Below, in pieces: positions 26,066 through 34,801 of a stretch of 64,000 nt of DNA. The DNA lies in the NCBI GenBank assembly GCA_046964515.1, contig JBKUYM010000008.1, forward strand, positions 27,409 through 91,408, written 5' to 3'. The notes below the pieces were generated by a model. The model was not told the origin of the DNA, did not search any database, and worked only from the letters and a program-made list of their open reading frames with translations. Source of the DNA: UMGS1663 sp046964515 (GTDB taxonomy: Bacteria > Bacillota > Clostridia > TANB77 > CAG-508). Made by a program: the position numbers and the translations under genes. The number at the start of each line of letters is the position of its first letter. The stretch's first letter is position 1.

Positions 26066-26764
26066 TTATTTTTCAAATTCTTTAGAGAGTTTTCCAATGG
26101 CTTTAGTTTCAATTCTAGAAACATAGGAACGAGAAATCCCCATCATTTCTGCAATTTGATTTTGTGTTTTTGGTTTTCTACCATCTAACCCAAAACGAAG
26201 TTCTATGATTGTTTTTTCACGATCTTTTAAGACTTGCTTAATTTTATCATATAATCTTTTTACTTTTATCTTTAAATCAACTTCATCTTCAATATTTTTC
26301 TCATTATTTTCTAATACATCTTGTAAAGTAACGGTGTTGTCATCTTTATCCTTACCAATAGGATCTTCTAAAGAAACCTCAGCACCTAATTTCTTTGTAC
26401 TCCTTAGATGCATTAAAATTTCATTATCAATACAACGAGAAACATAGGTAGAAAGTTTTACATTTTTAGAAGGTTCAAAACTATTGATTCCTTTAATTAA
26501 ACCAATTGTACCAATAGAGATTAAGTCATCTGGATCGACATTGGTAGAACTATATTTTTTACAAACATGAGCAACTAATCTTAAGTTCCTCTCTATTAAA
26601 ATATTACGTGCTTCTTCATCACCCTGCTTCATTTGTTCTAAATATTGTTTTTCTTCTTCTATAGATAATGGTTCTGGAAATAATTGATTACTAGAAATAT
26701 AACCTACTAAAAAAACAGCAGAATGTAAGAAGACTAAAAAACTAGATATAGAAAGGACTAACAT
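26066..26764 (-). CDS. sigK: Sporulation sigma factor SigK (pro-sigma-K)
   Basis: Mother-cell late sigma factor of 232 aa. A hydrophobic N-terminal pro-sequence (LVLSISSFLVFLHSAVFLVG) is followed by PEPLSIEEEKQYL, the processing region cut by SpoIVFB. Region 2 shows NLRLVAHVCKKY and DLISIGTIGLIKGINSF. Region 4 shows ELRFGLDG and QIAEMMGISRSYVSRIETKAI. The gene is uninterrupted, with no skin-type insertion. Start 26764 has ggaggt seven bases upstream, and a sporulation-type promoter box lies too close for any longer start. With spoIVB in the same window, it implies a sporulating organism. Confidence 0.95.
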   Translation of the reverse strand: MLVLSISSFLVFLHSAVFLVGYISSNQLFPEPLSIEEEKQYLEQMKQGDEEARNILIERNLRLVAHVCKKYSSTNVDPDDLISIGTIGLIKGINSFEPSKNVKLSTYVSRCIDNEILMHLRSTKKLGAEVSLEDPIGKDKDDNTVTLQDVLENNEKNIEDEVDLKIKVKRLYDKIKQVLKDREKTIIELRFGLDGRKPKTQNQIAEMMGISRSYVSRIETKAIGKLSKEFEK

Positions 26765-26795
26765 ATAAGCTACCTCCATTTTTTCACTATACAAA

Positions 26796-26820
26796 ATTAT
26801 ATGAGGTAAAAAAAGAAAAG
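26796..26820 (-). promoter_or_regulatory. Possible SigE-type promoter of sigK
   Basis: CATATAAT on the minus strand (26796-26803) resembles the SigE -10 box (CATACAAT), with a weaker -35 match about 14 bases upstream. sigK is SigE-dependent in other spore formers. It places the RNA start about 26 bases before ATG 26764. Confidence 0.4.
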
Positions 26821-27011
26821 TGCATGGACCCTAAGAAAAATAAGAAATAACAAAAAAAGATAGATTTTAAATAAAAAACAAAGAAATATTTAGGAATAGA
26901 AAAAAAATAAAGATATTTCCTTGCTATTTTTTCCATATTATTGTATTATATTATAAGTATAAATTGTGTAGAAAATAGAAAAAGAAAAATACCAGAAAGG
27001 GGCAATTATTA

Positions 27012-27428
27012 ATGAAGAAAGTATTTGCAACGATAGCTATAGTAATATGTGTACTTTCCAGTACAATTGTATATGCTACTAATACAACAACACAAAACCA
27101 AGTAAATAACGCAGGAGATGCAGCTGTTAGCCAATTAGTAGATATTAAAGATAAAGAAAAGAAAACTTTAGAAGATTATAAAGAAGCCTATGGTTCAGAT
27201 TCTTATGGATTTGCAGCCTATTTGTTAAATAAAATTCAGATTTTTAGTATACCTTTTTGTTTTATAGGTATTGCCATTAGCGCCATATACCAATATGTGT
27301 TAGGTATTAGAAAGTTAGATACAAGAGATAAAGGCTTTGGCATTATGATATCTATCGTAACCGTGTTTATTATTGCACAAGCGTTACCATTGATATTTGC
27401 CATTGTTGTAAAAGGTTGGAGGGGTTAA
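27012..27428 (+). CDS. Small exported protein with two membrane helices (VirB2/TrbC-like topology)
   Basis: A 138 aa protein with a clear signal peptide (cleavage after VYA, about residue 22), a polar segment rich in Thr/Asn/Lys, then two membrane helices at about 73-96 and 108-132. This layout is that of VirB2/TrbC pilin subunits, but I see no sequence signature that proves it. It is first in a tight cluster with a CpaE-like protein (three bases downstream) and a GAF/GGDEF-like protein, so it probably belongs to a pilus or secretion machine. A gaaaggggc box precedes ATG. Confidence 0.55.
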   Translation: MKKVFATIAIVICVLSSTIVYATNTTTQNQVNNAGDAAVSQLVDIKDKEKKTLEDYKEAYGSDSYGFAAYLLNKIQIFSIPFCFIGIAISAIYQYVLGIRKLDTRDKGFGIMISIVTVFIIAQALPLIFAIVVKGWRG

Positions 27429-27431
27429 CAA

Positions 27432-29789
27432 ATGAAAGTTTTGTTTGCAGTAAGTAATGAGAGTATTTCAGAATCTATCGTAAAGAAATATCAACAGATG
27501 TATAAAGAAATCATTTCTTATAAAAATGTGTATTACTTTAATGCAATTTTAAAAGAATTACAAAAAGATAAAACATATGATAGAGTAGTCATTAGTGAAG
27601 ATTTAGAACCATTTGCGAATAACAATTATGAAGCAATAGATAATTTTATATTTGAAAAATTAGATAGTATTTCAGACGAAGCTTCTACAAATGCAGGGGA
27701 AGATATTCCTATTATTTTAATTACAACAGATAGACGTACAAAATCAGAAAGTTTATTAATTAAATTGTTTGGAATTGGCGTATATAGTGCCTTAATTGGA
27801 CAAGATAGAAGTATTGAACAAGTATGCAATTTAATTAACAAACCAAGAACAAAAAAGGAAGCCAAAATTTATTATCAAATTGATTCTAATAATGTGGAAT
27901 ATAAAGCAGAAAGCGAAGGGGACGTTAGTGAAGTAGAGATTCAAAATATATTGACACATTACAAGCGATTAGGTAGAAATGAAGAACGCTATGTAGATAG
28001 TTTTAATAGTATTGCAGCCCAATATACAGATGAACAATTAAGAGTTATTATTAAATTTTTACCACTAAATGTGAAAGCTGTACTAGAAGCTAATTGTCCA
28101 AGGTATCAACAAATTATGGCTTTTTCTGGAGTAACACCTAAAAAGAATTATGGGGATTATGGTAAAAAAGCAACTGCAGGAGACCATAAAAAAGAAACAA
28201 AGAATAAAACAAAAAGGATTAAAGATGGGCAAATAAAACTGCCAGATGATAATGGTATTAAAATTGAATCAATTGTTAATAAGGCAACCACTAAAAAATT
28301 GACAAATCCAGTCATTATTCCATCAGAAGTATCCACACAAAGTATAAAAAAAGTGGAAAACATAAATAAAAAAGTAGAAAAGATAGTACCAAATCCAATG
28401 GAAGAAGTAAAACACATAGAAGAAGAGATAATAAATAAAAATGAAGAATTCCCAGGATTTGAGGAAGTCTCTATGCCAGAAGCAACAGAGGAAAAACCAG
28501 TCAAAAGAGGCAGAGGAAGACCAAAGAAAGTACAAGTAGATGAAGAAGAAACGCAAGAGCCAGTAAAGAAAAAAAGAGGAAGACCAAGAAAAGTACAGAC
28601 ACAAGAAGTGGAAGAAACTACGATATTACCAGGTTTTGATGAAGAAGAGGAAGAAGATAGCTTTTTGCCGGGATTTAATGAAGAACAAAGTAATACATCA
28701 ATTTTACCAGGCTTTGAGGAAGAATCAGAAGAAAATGTTTTACCAGGATGGAATGAACCTGAAGAACAAGAAGAACCAGTGTATGAAACAAGACATTATC
28801 CAGAACCTGAAATAGAAGAGGTAAAAACAGAGGATATAGCTAATCCTGCTAATGATTATTATCGTCAAAACCAAAATACAATTGAGAATTTATTAACAAG
28901 AGATAAAAAAGTAGTTGCTTTTGTAGGAACCTCTAAAAATGGAACCTCTTTCTTAATTAACAATTTAGCAGAAATGCTATCTGGACAGGGAATTAAAACC
29001 GCAATTGTAGACTTAACGAAAAATAGAAATGCGTATTATATTTATACTAAAAATGAGGAAGCATTAAGAAAAACGGCTTTTGAATGTACACAAAAATTAT
29101 CACAAGGATATGTAGCAGGAATTCCAGTAAATAAAAATCTAGATGTATATACTTCTTTACCAGGAGAAGATAGTAACATAGAAGAATACGAAAATATTCT
29201 AACAACTTTAGTACAAAATTATGCACTTGTATTATTAGATTGTGATTTTGATACAAATTATAATTATTTAGCCAATAGTCAAGAAATTTATTTAGTACAA
29301 AGTATGGATGTGTTAACCATACAGCCATTAACTGCCTATTTAAGAGATTTAAAGGCTAAAGGGATATTAGTACAAGAAAAATTAAGAATTGTTATTAATA
29401 AATATACAAGAGTAAGAAGTGTTACAGAAAAAACCATTATTGGTGGTATGGCATTTTACAATGATCCAGCCATGTCCTATATGACAGAATTATTTAATAG
29501 AGAAAATGTGAAATATGTAACAATACCATTTGAAATGCAGACATATGCCAAATACTTAGAAGCTTTAGTAAATTGTCATATTTCTTTGAATGGATATTCT
29601 AAGGAATTTATAGCAAATTTAAGAAAATTGGCCAATATGGTATATCCGTTGGTGAGTGCAACAACACCAGGAAATTATAATGGTAAAAATAAATATGCTA
29701 AAAATGCAAAACAACCTACATATAATAATTATGAAAGCAATTTTTCTACGAATATGAATAATACATTAGATAGAATGAAGAAATATTAG
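27432..29789 (+). CDS. CpaE-like protein: pseudo-receiver, disordered linker with AT-hook and LPGF motifs, degenerate MinD-type ATPase
   Basis: Protein of 785 aa. Residues 1-145 resemble a receiver domain like the N-terminus of CpaE. Residues 230-480 look disordered and hold two AT-hook-like basic motifs (KRGRGRPKK near 358, KKKRGRPRK near 379). Four LPGF/LPGW repeats lie spaced in acidic sequence at about 399-441. Residues 490-740 are a ParA/MinD-type domain starting VVAFVGTSKNGTSF, in which the P-loop lysine of GKT is absent, so ATP binding may be lost. In Tad systems CpaE localises the pilus machine. It is three bases downstream of the small exported protein. The LPGF repeats could be docking peptides. 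Confidence 0.65.
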   Translation: MKVLFAVSNESISESIVKKYQQMYKEIISYKNVYYFNAILKELQKDKTYDRVVISEDLEPFANNNYEAIDNFIFEKLDSISDEASTNAGEDIPIILITTDRRTKSESLLIKLFGIGVYSALIGQDRSIEQVCNLINKPRTKKEAKIYYQIDSNNVEYKAESEGDVSEVEIQNILTHYKRLGRNEERYVDSFNSIAAQYTDEQLRVIIKFLPLNVKAVLEANCPRYQQIMAFSGVTPKKNYGDYGKKATAGDHKKETKNKTKRIKDGQIKLPDDNGIKIESIVNKATTKKLTNPVIIPSEVSTQSIKKVENINKKVEKIVPNPMEEVKHIEEEIINKNEEFPGFEEVSMPEATEEKPVKRGRGRPKKVQVDEEETQEPVKKKRGRPRKVQTQEVEETTILPGFDEEEEEDSFLPGFNEEQSNTSILPGFEEESEENVLPGWNEPEEQEEPVYETRHYPEPEIEEVKTEDIANPANDYYRQNQNTIENLLTRDKKVVAFVGTSKNGTSFLINNLAEMLSGQGIKTAIVDLTKNRNAYYIYTKNEEALRKTAFECTQKLSQGYVAGIPVNKNLDVYTSLPGEDSNIEEYENILTTLVQNYALVLLDCDFDTNYNYLANSQEIYLVQSMDVLTIQPLTAYLRDLKAKGILVQEKLRIVINKYTRVRSVTEKTIIGGMAFYNDPAMSYMTELFNRENVKYVTIPFEMQTYAKYLEALVNCHISLNGYSKEFIANLRKLANMVYPLVSATTPGNYNGKNKYAKNAKQPTYNNYESNFSTNMNNTLDRMKKY

Positions 29790-29815
29790 AAACAGCAAAT
29801 AGGGAGGTGCAAATT

Positions 29816-30913
29816 TTGATAATAGCCATCATAATACTACTAGTTGTGATTATTGTATTTTTAATGTTATACAATATGTCCGTTCATAAGAAAATTGATA
29901 CATTTAATAATATTAATCAAAAAATAACTAGCTTAAATGTCTTACAAGATTTTATGGATACAATTAGTGCCGAAAAATCAGCAGATGAAAAAATTGAAAA
30001 AATAAATGAGATACTAATTGAAAAATATGATATCAAATATTCTACCATTGTTGTTTACAATGGGGTAGAATATATCATCAAAGCAACAAATGTAGATGAA
30101 AAACATTGGGAAACTTTAAGAAGTTTGCACAAAGAACCTATTTTTCAAGATAGTATACAAACCGCAACTCCAAAATATGTAACTGTAGAAGCAGAAGGAG
30201 AGAGACTTCCTTATCAAAAAATGGAATTTGGTAGAGCCAAATGTGCCATGTTTTTTCCTTTATATATAGATAATGTTTATATTGGTTATTGGATTATAGA
30301 AAGTGGAAAACCACATGATTTTGATGGTGTGGATACCACCATCTTAGAAGTCGTAAAAAATAATATTATTGCCATACTAAAAACATTAGAAAAACAAAGT
30401 GTAATTGAAAATATCGTAAGAGAAGATGTATTTACAGGACTAAAATCAGAAGAATATTTATATGGAGAAGGAAAAAGAAAAATCGATCAATATACGATGT
30501 CTGCAGTTTGCATGTTTAAGATTACCAATATTGTAGATATTAATGAAGAATGTGGTAGACATACAGGAAATGAGGTTATCAAACAAATCAGCCAAGTTGT
30601 TAGACAAAATATTGCTTCAGAATATTTATTTGTAAGGTATATGGGACCTAAATTTGTAATTGTCTTTTCCGGAATAGAGGTAGACGGAGTAACTAGTTTT
30701 ATGAAAGATATCAAACAAAAAATTGAAAACTTGGAAATAGAGCAAGCAGAAGAAGATGTTTTTGAGGGAGAAGAACCAGAAATAGTAAAGCCAATAATTA
30801 ATGTAGTCATCACTACTTACTATAAAGGAACGGCATTAGAAGGCGTTACGAAAAAACTAGAAGAATACTTAGACAACGCTAATGAAAAAGAAAGCAATAT
30901 AAATTATATATAA
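29816..30913 (+). CDS. Membrane-anchored GAF protein with degenerate GGDEF domain
   Basis: An N-terminal membrane helix (about residues 1-20) is followed by a GAF-like sensor domain (about 40-195, ending with GYWIIESGKPHDFDG) and a nucleotide-cyclase-fold domain (about 210-330). The GGDEF active-site motif reads MGPKF, so diguanylate cyclase activity is very unlikely; it may sense or bind instead. TTG at 29816 is chosen because agggagg is seven or eight bases upstream; the GTG at 29807 is inside that box. It follows the CpaE-like gene by 26 bases and probably belongs to the same operon. Confidence 0.65.
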   Translation: MIIAIIILLVVIIVFLMLYNMSVHKKIDTFNNINQKITSLNVLQDFMDTISAEKSADEKIEKINEILIEKYDIKYSTIVVYNGVEYIIKATNVDEKHWETLRSLHKEPIFQDSIQTATPKYVTVEAEGERLPYQKMEFGRAKCAMFFPLYIDNVYIGYWIIESGKPHDFDGVDTTILEVVKNNIIAILKTLEKQSVIENIVREDVFTGLKSEEYLYGEGKRKIDQYTMSAVCMFKITNIVDINEECGRHTGNEVIKQISQVVRQNIASEYLFVRYMGPKFVIVFSGIEVDGVTSFMKDIKQKIENLEIEQAEEDVFEGEEPEIVKPIINVVITTYYKGTALEGVTKKLEEYLDNANEKESNINYI

Positions 30914-30930
30914 AATAGGAGGAACGTATT

Positions 30931-31194
30931 ATGGCTAAAGATGAAACTATGTGTTTTACAGCACCAAGAGAAGAAAACACAAAATCAAAAGAAATATTAA
31001 GACAGGTATATGAGGCATTAAAGGAAAAAGGCTATAATCCGATTAACCAAATTGTAGGTTATATTTTATCAGGAGATCCAACCTATATTACTAGTCATAA
31101 TAATGCTAGAAACTTAATTAGACAAATTGAAAGAGATGAACTCCTAGAAAAAATGGTAAAGGATTATATTGCCATAGAAGAAGATAAAGCATAA
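30931..31194 (+). CDS. ireB: IreB family regulatory phosphoprotein (UPF0297)
   Basis: An 87 aa protein matching IreB throughout: DETMCF at the N-terminus with the Thr that is phosphorylated in the enterococcal protein, EKGYNPINQIVGYILSGDPTYI, and ARNLIRQIERDEL. IreB is a substrate of the IreK Ser/Thr kinase and affects cell-wall-antibiotic tolerance. It heads the conserved ireB-ruvX-DUF1292 set of Firmicutes. An aggaggaac box precedes ATG. Confidence 0.95.
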   Translation: MAKDETMCFTAPREENTKSKEILRQVYEALKEKGYNPINQIVGYILSGDPTYITSHNNARNLIRQIERDELLEKMVKDYIAIEEDKA

Positions 31195-31209
31195 AATGAT
31201 GAGGAAACT

Positions 31210-31653
31210 ATGAGAAAATTAGGAATTGATTATGGAGATAGTCGTGTAGGAATTGCAATTACAGATGCATTAAATATCACCGTACAGGGACTAGAGACAA
31301 TACACCACCAAGGAAATGATAAAACGGTACTAAAACGATTAAAAGAATTATTACAGATGTATGAGATAGACACCTTTGTAATAGGCATGCCTATTAATAT
31401 GAATGGAACGAAAACACAAAGAGTGGAAGTAACACAAAAATTCATGCATAAGTTAAGATGTCAATTCCCACAAATTCAATTAGAAGCCATAGATGAACGA
31501 CTAACCACTGTAGCAGCACATAAAACCATGAATTTTCTAAATGTTAATAAAAAAGAAAAAAGAAATATTGTAGACACTATTTCTGCAGTTTACATTTTAG
31601 AGACTTATATGCACAAAATAGAAAATGAAAACCAAAAAAGCGACAAAAATTAA
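31210..31653 (+). CDS. ruvX: Holliday junction resolvase-like / pre-16S rRNA nuclease RuvX (YqgF)
   Basis: RNase H-fold nuclease of 147 aa. The metal-binding start LGIDYGDSRVGIAITD, the FVIGMPINMNGT strand-loop and the C-terminal EAIDERLTTVAAH acidic motif are all intact. The family processes the 5' end of 16S rRNA and was first named as a Holliday junction resolvase. It starts 15 bases after ireB. Confidence 0.95.
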   Translation: MRKLGIDYGDSRVGIAITDALNITVQGLETIHHQGNDKTVLKRLKELLQMYEIDTFVIGMPINMNGTKTQRVEVTQKFMHKLRCQFPQIQLEAIDERLTTVAAHKTMNFLNVNKKEKRNIVDTISAVYILETYMHKIENENQKSDKN

Positions 31654-31790
31654 AAGGAAATTTTGGTAAGAAGTATTGCGATATTTAAAAAAATAGTATA
31701 TGATATACCAAAATAACCAATACTATAAAAAAGGTATTAGCATTGTAGAAATACAATTTAATATATAAATTTGAAAGGAGAAATCAAAAA

Positions 31791-32117
31791 ATGAATAATG
31801 ATGAAAATAACAATGTTCCAGAACAAGACGAGGAACTAGACAACATAATTGTTTTAAATGATGAAAATGGAGAGGAAGTTTCTTTTGAATTTTTAGATCT
31901 AATTGAATTAGATGATGAAGAATATGTTGTTCTTTTACCTGTTGAAGAAGATGATGAGGATGCTGGTGAAGTAGTCATTCTTAAAGTAGAAGATACAGAA
32001 TCAGAAGAAGAAGAATCTTATGTTAGTGTAGAAGATGAAGAAATTTTAAATAAAGTGTTTGAAATCTTCAAAGAAAAATTTAAAGATGAATTTAATTTTG
32101 TAGATGATGATGAGTAA
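31791..32117 (+). CDS. DUF1292 acidic protein
   Basis: Highly acidic 108 aa protein with the DUF1292 core NIIVLNDENGEEVSFEFLDLIEL, then EEYVVLLP and VVILKVED. Function unknown, but it sits next to ruvX and ireB in many Firmicutes (yrzB position). A gaaaggag box precedes ATG, and it is separated from ruvX by 137 bases that may hold its own promoter. Confidence 0.9.
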   Translation: MNNDENNNVPEQDEELDNIIVLNDENGEEVSFEFLDLIELDDEEYVVLLPVEEDDEDAGEVVILKVEDTESEEEESYVSVEDEEILNKVFEIFKEKFKDEFNFVDDDE

Positions 32118-32123
32118 GAAAAG

Positions 32124-32160
32124 GGAAGATGGAGGTTTGGGAACAAACCTCTTCTTTTTA
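32124..32160 (+). terminator. Terminator after the DUF1292 gene
   Basis: The imperfect arms agatggaggttt and aaacctcttct are followed by T residues. Confidence 0.75.
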
Positions 32161-32193
32161 ATTGATTAAAAATAAAAGAGGGAGAAAAGACAA

Positions 32194-32670
32194 ATGAAGA
32201 ATTTAAGTAGTTGGTTAATTATGATTTTTGTAATTGTATTTTGGATATTCAGGGTAATTGTTGCTATCACTGGTACAACAGGTGCTAATTTTTTTGTAAA
32301 GCCAATGGATACAACAGTAGAAATTATTTTAACCTTCGTGGTATTAGCCATTATTCCATTTTTATGGAGAAGAAAAATAATAGGAGCACTTGCTTATGTT
32401 GGGGTATATGGATGGTATTTTGGAGTAGAGTTATTAAAAACTTTTCCAGGAATTATAACTGGTGAAGTAGCTAGTATAGATGCTTTCACAAATTTACTGA
32501 TTAATGTAGTAGGATTTGCACTTCCTATTATTGCGTTAATAGATATTGCCTTAGATAAAACTAGAATGAAGAACCCTATTAACAAAGATACAGATTGGTT
32601 TTACAAGAATGAACAATATGATAGAAAATTAGATGAAAGAGCAGATAAAAATAACTATAGGACTTTATAA
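32194..32670 (+). CDS. Hypothetical membrane protein, 158 aa
   Basis: Four membrane helices (about residues 7-27, 40-60, 66-85 and 100-125) are followed by a short charged cytoplasmic tail, KDTDWFYKNEQYDRKLDERADKN. The tail pattern is one I recognise from clostridial proteins of unknown function. A gagggag box precedes ATG. It lies 14 bases upstream of rbgA and is probably co-transcribed. Confidence 0.75.
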   Translation: MKNLSSWLIMIFVIVFWIFRVIVAITGTTGANFFVKPMDTTVEIILTFVVLAIIPFLWRRKIIGALAYVGVYGWYFGVELLKTFPGIITGEVASIDAFTNLLINVVGFALPIIALIDIALDKTRMKNPINKDTDWFYKNEQYDRKLDERADKNNYRTL

Positions 32671-32684
32671 AGGAGGTATAGGAC

Positions 32685-33575
32685 GTGAATATTAATTGGT
32701 ATCCGGGGCATATGGCAAAAACAAAGAAACAAATCGCGGATGACTTAAAATTGATAGATGTTGTAATAGAGATACTAGATGCAAGAATACCAATTTCTAG
32801 TAGAAATCCAGAGATAGAAACTTTAATTCAGGATAAGAAAAAAATAGTAGTATTTAACAAACAAGATTTGGCAGATGAAAAAGAAAATGAGAGATGGATA
32901 AAATATTATCAAAAGCAGAATATACCAGCAGTTCTTACAGATGCTACTAATGGAAAAGGAATACCAGAAGTGATTCGTACAATTGAAAAAATAACGCAAG
33001 AAGAAAAAGAAATTGCTTCTAAGAAAGGACGAACAGGAAAATCTACCAGAGTCATGATTTTAGGAATACCCAATGTTGGAAAATCTTCATTTATTAATCG
33101 AATTACACAAAAAAGTACGACTGCTGTTGGAAACAAGCCAGGTGTTACAAAACAGAAACAATGGGTGCGTGTTAATCAAAATATAGAATTATTGGATACA
33201 CCAGGTGTACTTTGGCCAAAATTTCAAAATGAAGAAATCGCTTTACATTTGGCTTATACAGGGACAATTAAAGATGATATTTTAGAAAAAGTAGAAGTAG
33301 CCTATTTTTTCTTGAAATGGTTATTAGAGAAGCATATTGAAGAGATAACAAAACGATATGGAATAGAACAAAATAATATACAAGAAATCCTTCAAAATGC
33401 AGAACAAATGGAAAATGAAAATATTATGCAAATTATGTATTTAATTGGAAAAAGAAGAGGTGCTGTTTTAGCAGGGGGAAATATTGATGAAGAAAAAACA
33501 GCTAATTTATTATTAGAAGATTTTAGGACTGGAAAACTTGGCAGAATGACTATAGAAACTTGCGAAGAAATATAA
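32685..33575 (+). CDS. rbgA: Ribosome biogenesis GTPase RbgA (YlqF)
   Basis: Circularly permuted GTPase needed for late 50S assembly. G4 (FNKQDLAD) comes before G1 (GIPNVGKSSFINRI) and G3 (LLDTPG), as expected. The N-terminus INWYPGHMAKTKKQI is diagnostic, and the C-terminal ANTAR-like helix region completes the 296 aa. The start is GTG with aggaggt seven bases upstream. Confidence 0.96.
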   Translation: MNINWYPGHMAKTKKQIADDLKLIDVVIEILDARIPISSRNPEIETLIQDKKKIVVFNKQDLADEKENERWIKYYQKQNIPAVLTDATNGKGIPEVIRTIEKITQEEKEIASKKGRTGKSTRVMILGIPNVGKSSFINRITQKSTTAVGNKPGVTKQKQWVRVNQNIELLDTPGVLWPKFQNEEIALHLAYTGTIKDDILEKVEVAYFFLKWLLEKHIEEITKRYGIEQNNIQEILQNAEQMENENIMQIMYLIGKRRGAVLAGGNIDEEKTANLLLEDFRTGKLGRMTIETCEEI

Positions 33576-33602
33576 AAGAAAAAGAGGTAAAAAAGGATTA
33601 TC

Positions 33603-33998
33603 GTGGAAGAATTAATCAATCGTAATAGAACAAATGAAGAAGTAAAGTTAATGCCACCTTTAGTATGGGCTTATATAGGGGATTGTGTATATGAATTATT
33701 CATTAGAACAACTTTGGTAAATACGACTAAATTAAATCCACATAAATTGCATTTAGAAGCAACTAATTATGTTAGAGCTACAGCGCAAGCCGATATTTTA
33801 GCTAGAATATATGATATGTTAACAGCAGAAGAACAAGATGTTGTAAGAAGAGGTAGAAATGCAGAAAATCACCATTTGCCAAAAAATGCAAATGTAACAG
33901 ATTATATGTATTCTACGGCTTTTGAGGCTTTAATAGGATATTTATATTTAACAAAACAAGACAAACGATTAAAAGAAATTTTACATAAATGTTACTAA
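33603..33998 (+). CDS. mrnC: Mini-ribonuclease III
   Basis: A 131 aa RNase III-like catalytic domain without the dsRNA-binding domain. It matures 23S rRNA in Firmicutes. Catalytic-helix residues are seen in LVWAYIGDCVYELFIR and in DYMYSTAFEALIGYLYL. GTG start. It follows rbgA by 27 bases, a sensible pairing for 50S biogenesis. Confidence 0.93.
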   Translation: MEELINRNRTNEEVKLMPPLVWAYIGDCVYELFIRTTLVNTTKLNPHKLHLEATNYVRATAQADILARIYDMLTAEEQDVVRRGRNAENHHLPKNANVTDYMYSTAFEALIGYLYLTKQDKRLKEILHKCY

Positions 33999-34016
33999 AG
34001 AAAATGAGGAGAGAAA

Positions 34017-34529
34017 GTGAAAATTACAATCGCTTATATAGTAGGAATAGTTGCTTTGCTAGTCTGGAGTTTAAGTATTCAAAGTAAACAAAAGAAAAAG
34101 ATTTTACAAGCACAAATAGTAGCCAATATTCTATATGCAATACAATATATTTTAATAGGGGTAATAGTAGCAGGCTCCATGAACATGGTATCTGCATTTA
34201 GGTGTTACTTTTTTTACAAAGAAGAAGAAAAAAAGCAGAAAATCTCTGCTTTCTGGTTATTTCTATTTATAACTATCATTTTAATATTAGCAGTTATCAC
34301 TTGTAAAGATTTATTTTCTTTAATTCCTATTATGATTACCATATTATATACGTATGCAACTTGGCAAAAGAATACAAAAGTGATTCGTATAATTTTCTTA
34401 GTAGCAGCATGTATATGGGTTTACTATAATGTTTCAGTAGGTGCCTATGTCGCTGTGATAGGGAATATAATGGAAATTGTCTCTAGTATTGTTTCTATGT
34501 GCCGATTTGATAAAAAAATAAAAACTTAG
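34017..34529 (+). CDS. YgjV-family inner membrane protein
   Basis: A 170 aa protein with about six membrane helices. The first part (GIVALLVWSLSIQSKQKKKILQ) and NMVSAFRCYFFYK fit the YgjV membrane family of unknown function. GTG start with gaggag upstream. It is the last gene of the rbgA-mrnC run. Confidence 0.65.
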   Translation: MKITIAYIVGIVALLVWSLSIQSKQKKKILQAQIVANILYAIQYILIGVIVAGSMNMVSAFRCYFFYKEEEKKQKISAFWLFLFITIILILAVITCKDLFSLIPIMITILYTYATWQKNTKVIRIIFLVAACIWVYYNVSVGAYVAVIGNIMEIVSSIVSMCRFDKKIKT

Positions 34530-34532
34530 GAA

Positions 34533-34561
34533 TTGACAGAAAAGAAAATACATGCTATTAT
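34533..34561 (+). promoter_or_regulatory. Promoter of tRNA-Glu
   Basis: TTGACA at 34533 and TATTAT at 34556 with a 17-base spacer, 13 bases before the mature tRNA. Confidence 0.75.
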
Positions 34562-34573
34562 ATATAAGCATCT

Positions 34574-34648
34574 GGCCCCTTGGTCAAGCGGTTAAGACGC
34601 AGCCCTCTCAAGGCTGAATCATGGGTTCGATTCCCGTAGGGGTCACCA
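34574..34648 (+). tRNA. tRNA-Glu (anticodon CTC)
   Basis: Acceptor GGCCCCT pairs with AGGGGTC, discriminator A, encoded CCA. The anticodon loop CTCTCAA contains CTC, read against GAG codons. A single tRNA unit with its own promoter and terminator. Confidence 0.92.
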
Positions 34649-34650
34649 GA

Positions 34651-34696
34651 GAAAAACCATATATCTATTGAAAACAATAGGTATATGGTTTTTTTA
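34651..34696 (+). terminator. Terminator of tRNA-Glu
   Basis: The arms aaaaaccatat and atatggttttt, extended by ctattg/caatag, are followed by T residues. Confidence 0.85.
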
Positions 34697-34801
34697 TAGT
34701 ATAGAAAAAGCTATATTAAAAATAACATAAAGTAAATTGCAATTTGTAAGTAAAAAATAGAAAATGAAAGATATAAAAATACTTATGAAAAGAGGAAAAA
34801 G

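Noticed and set aside
29816..30913. Active diguanylate cyclase
   Set aside because: The GGDEF motif reads MGPKF, lacking the catalytic acidic residue.
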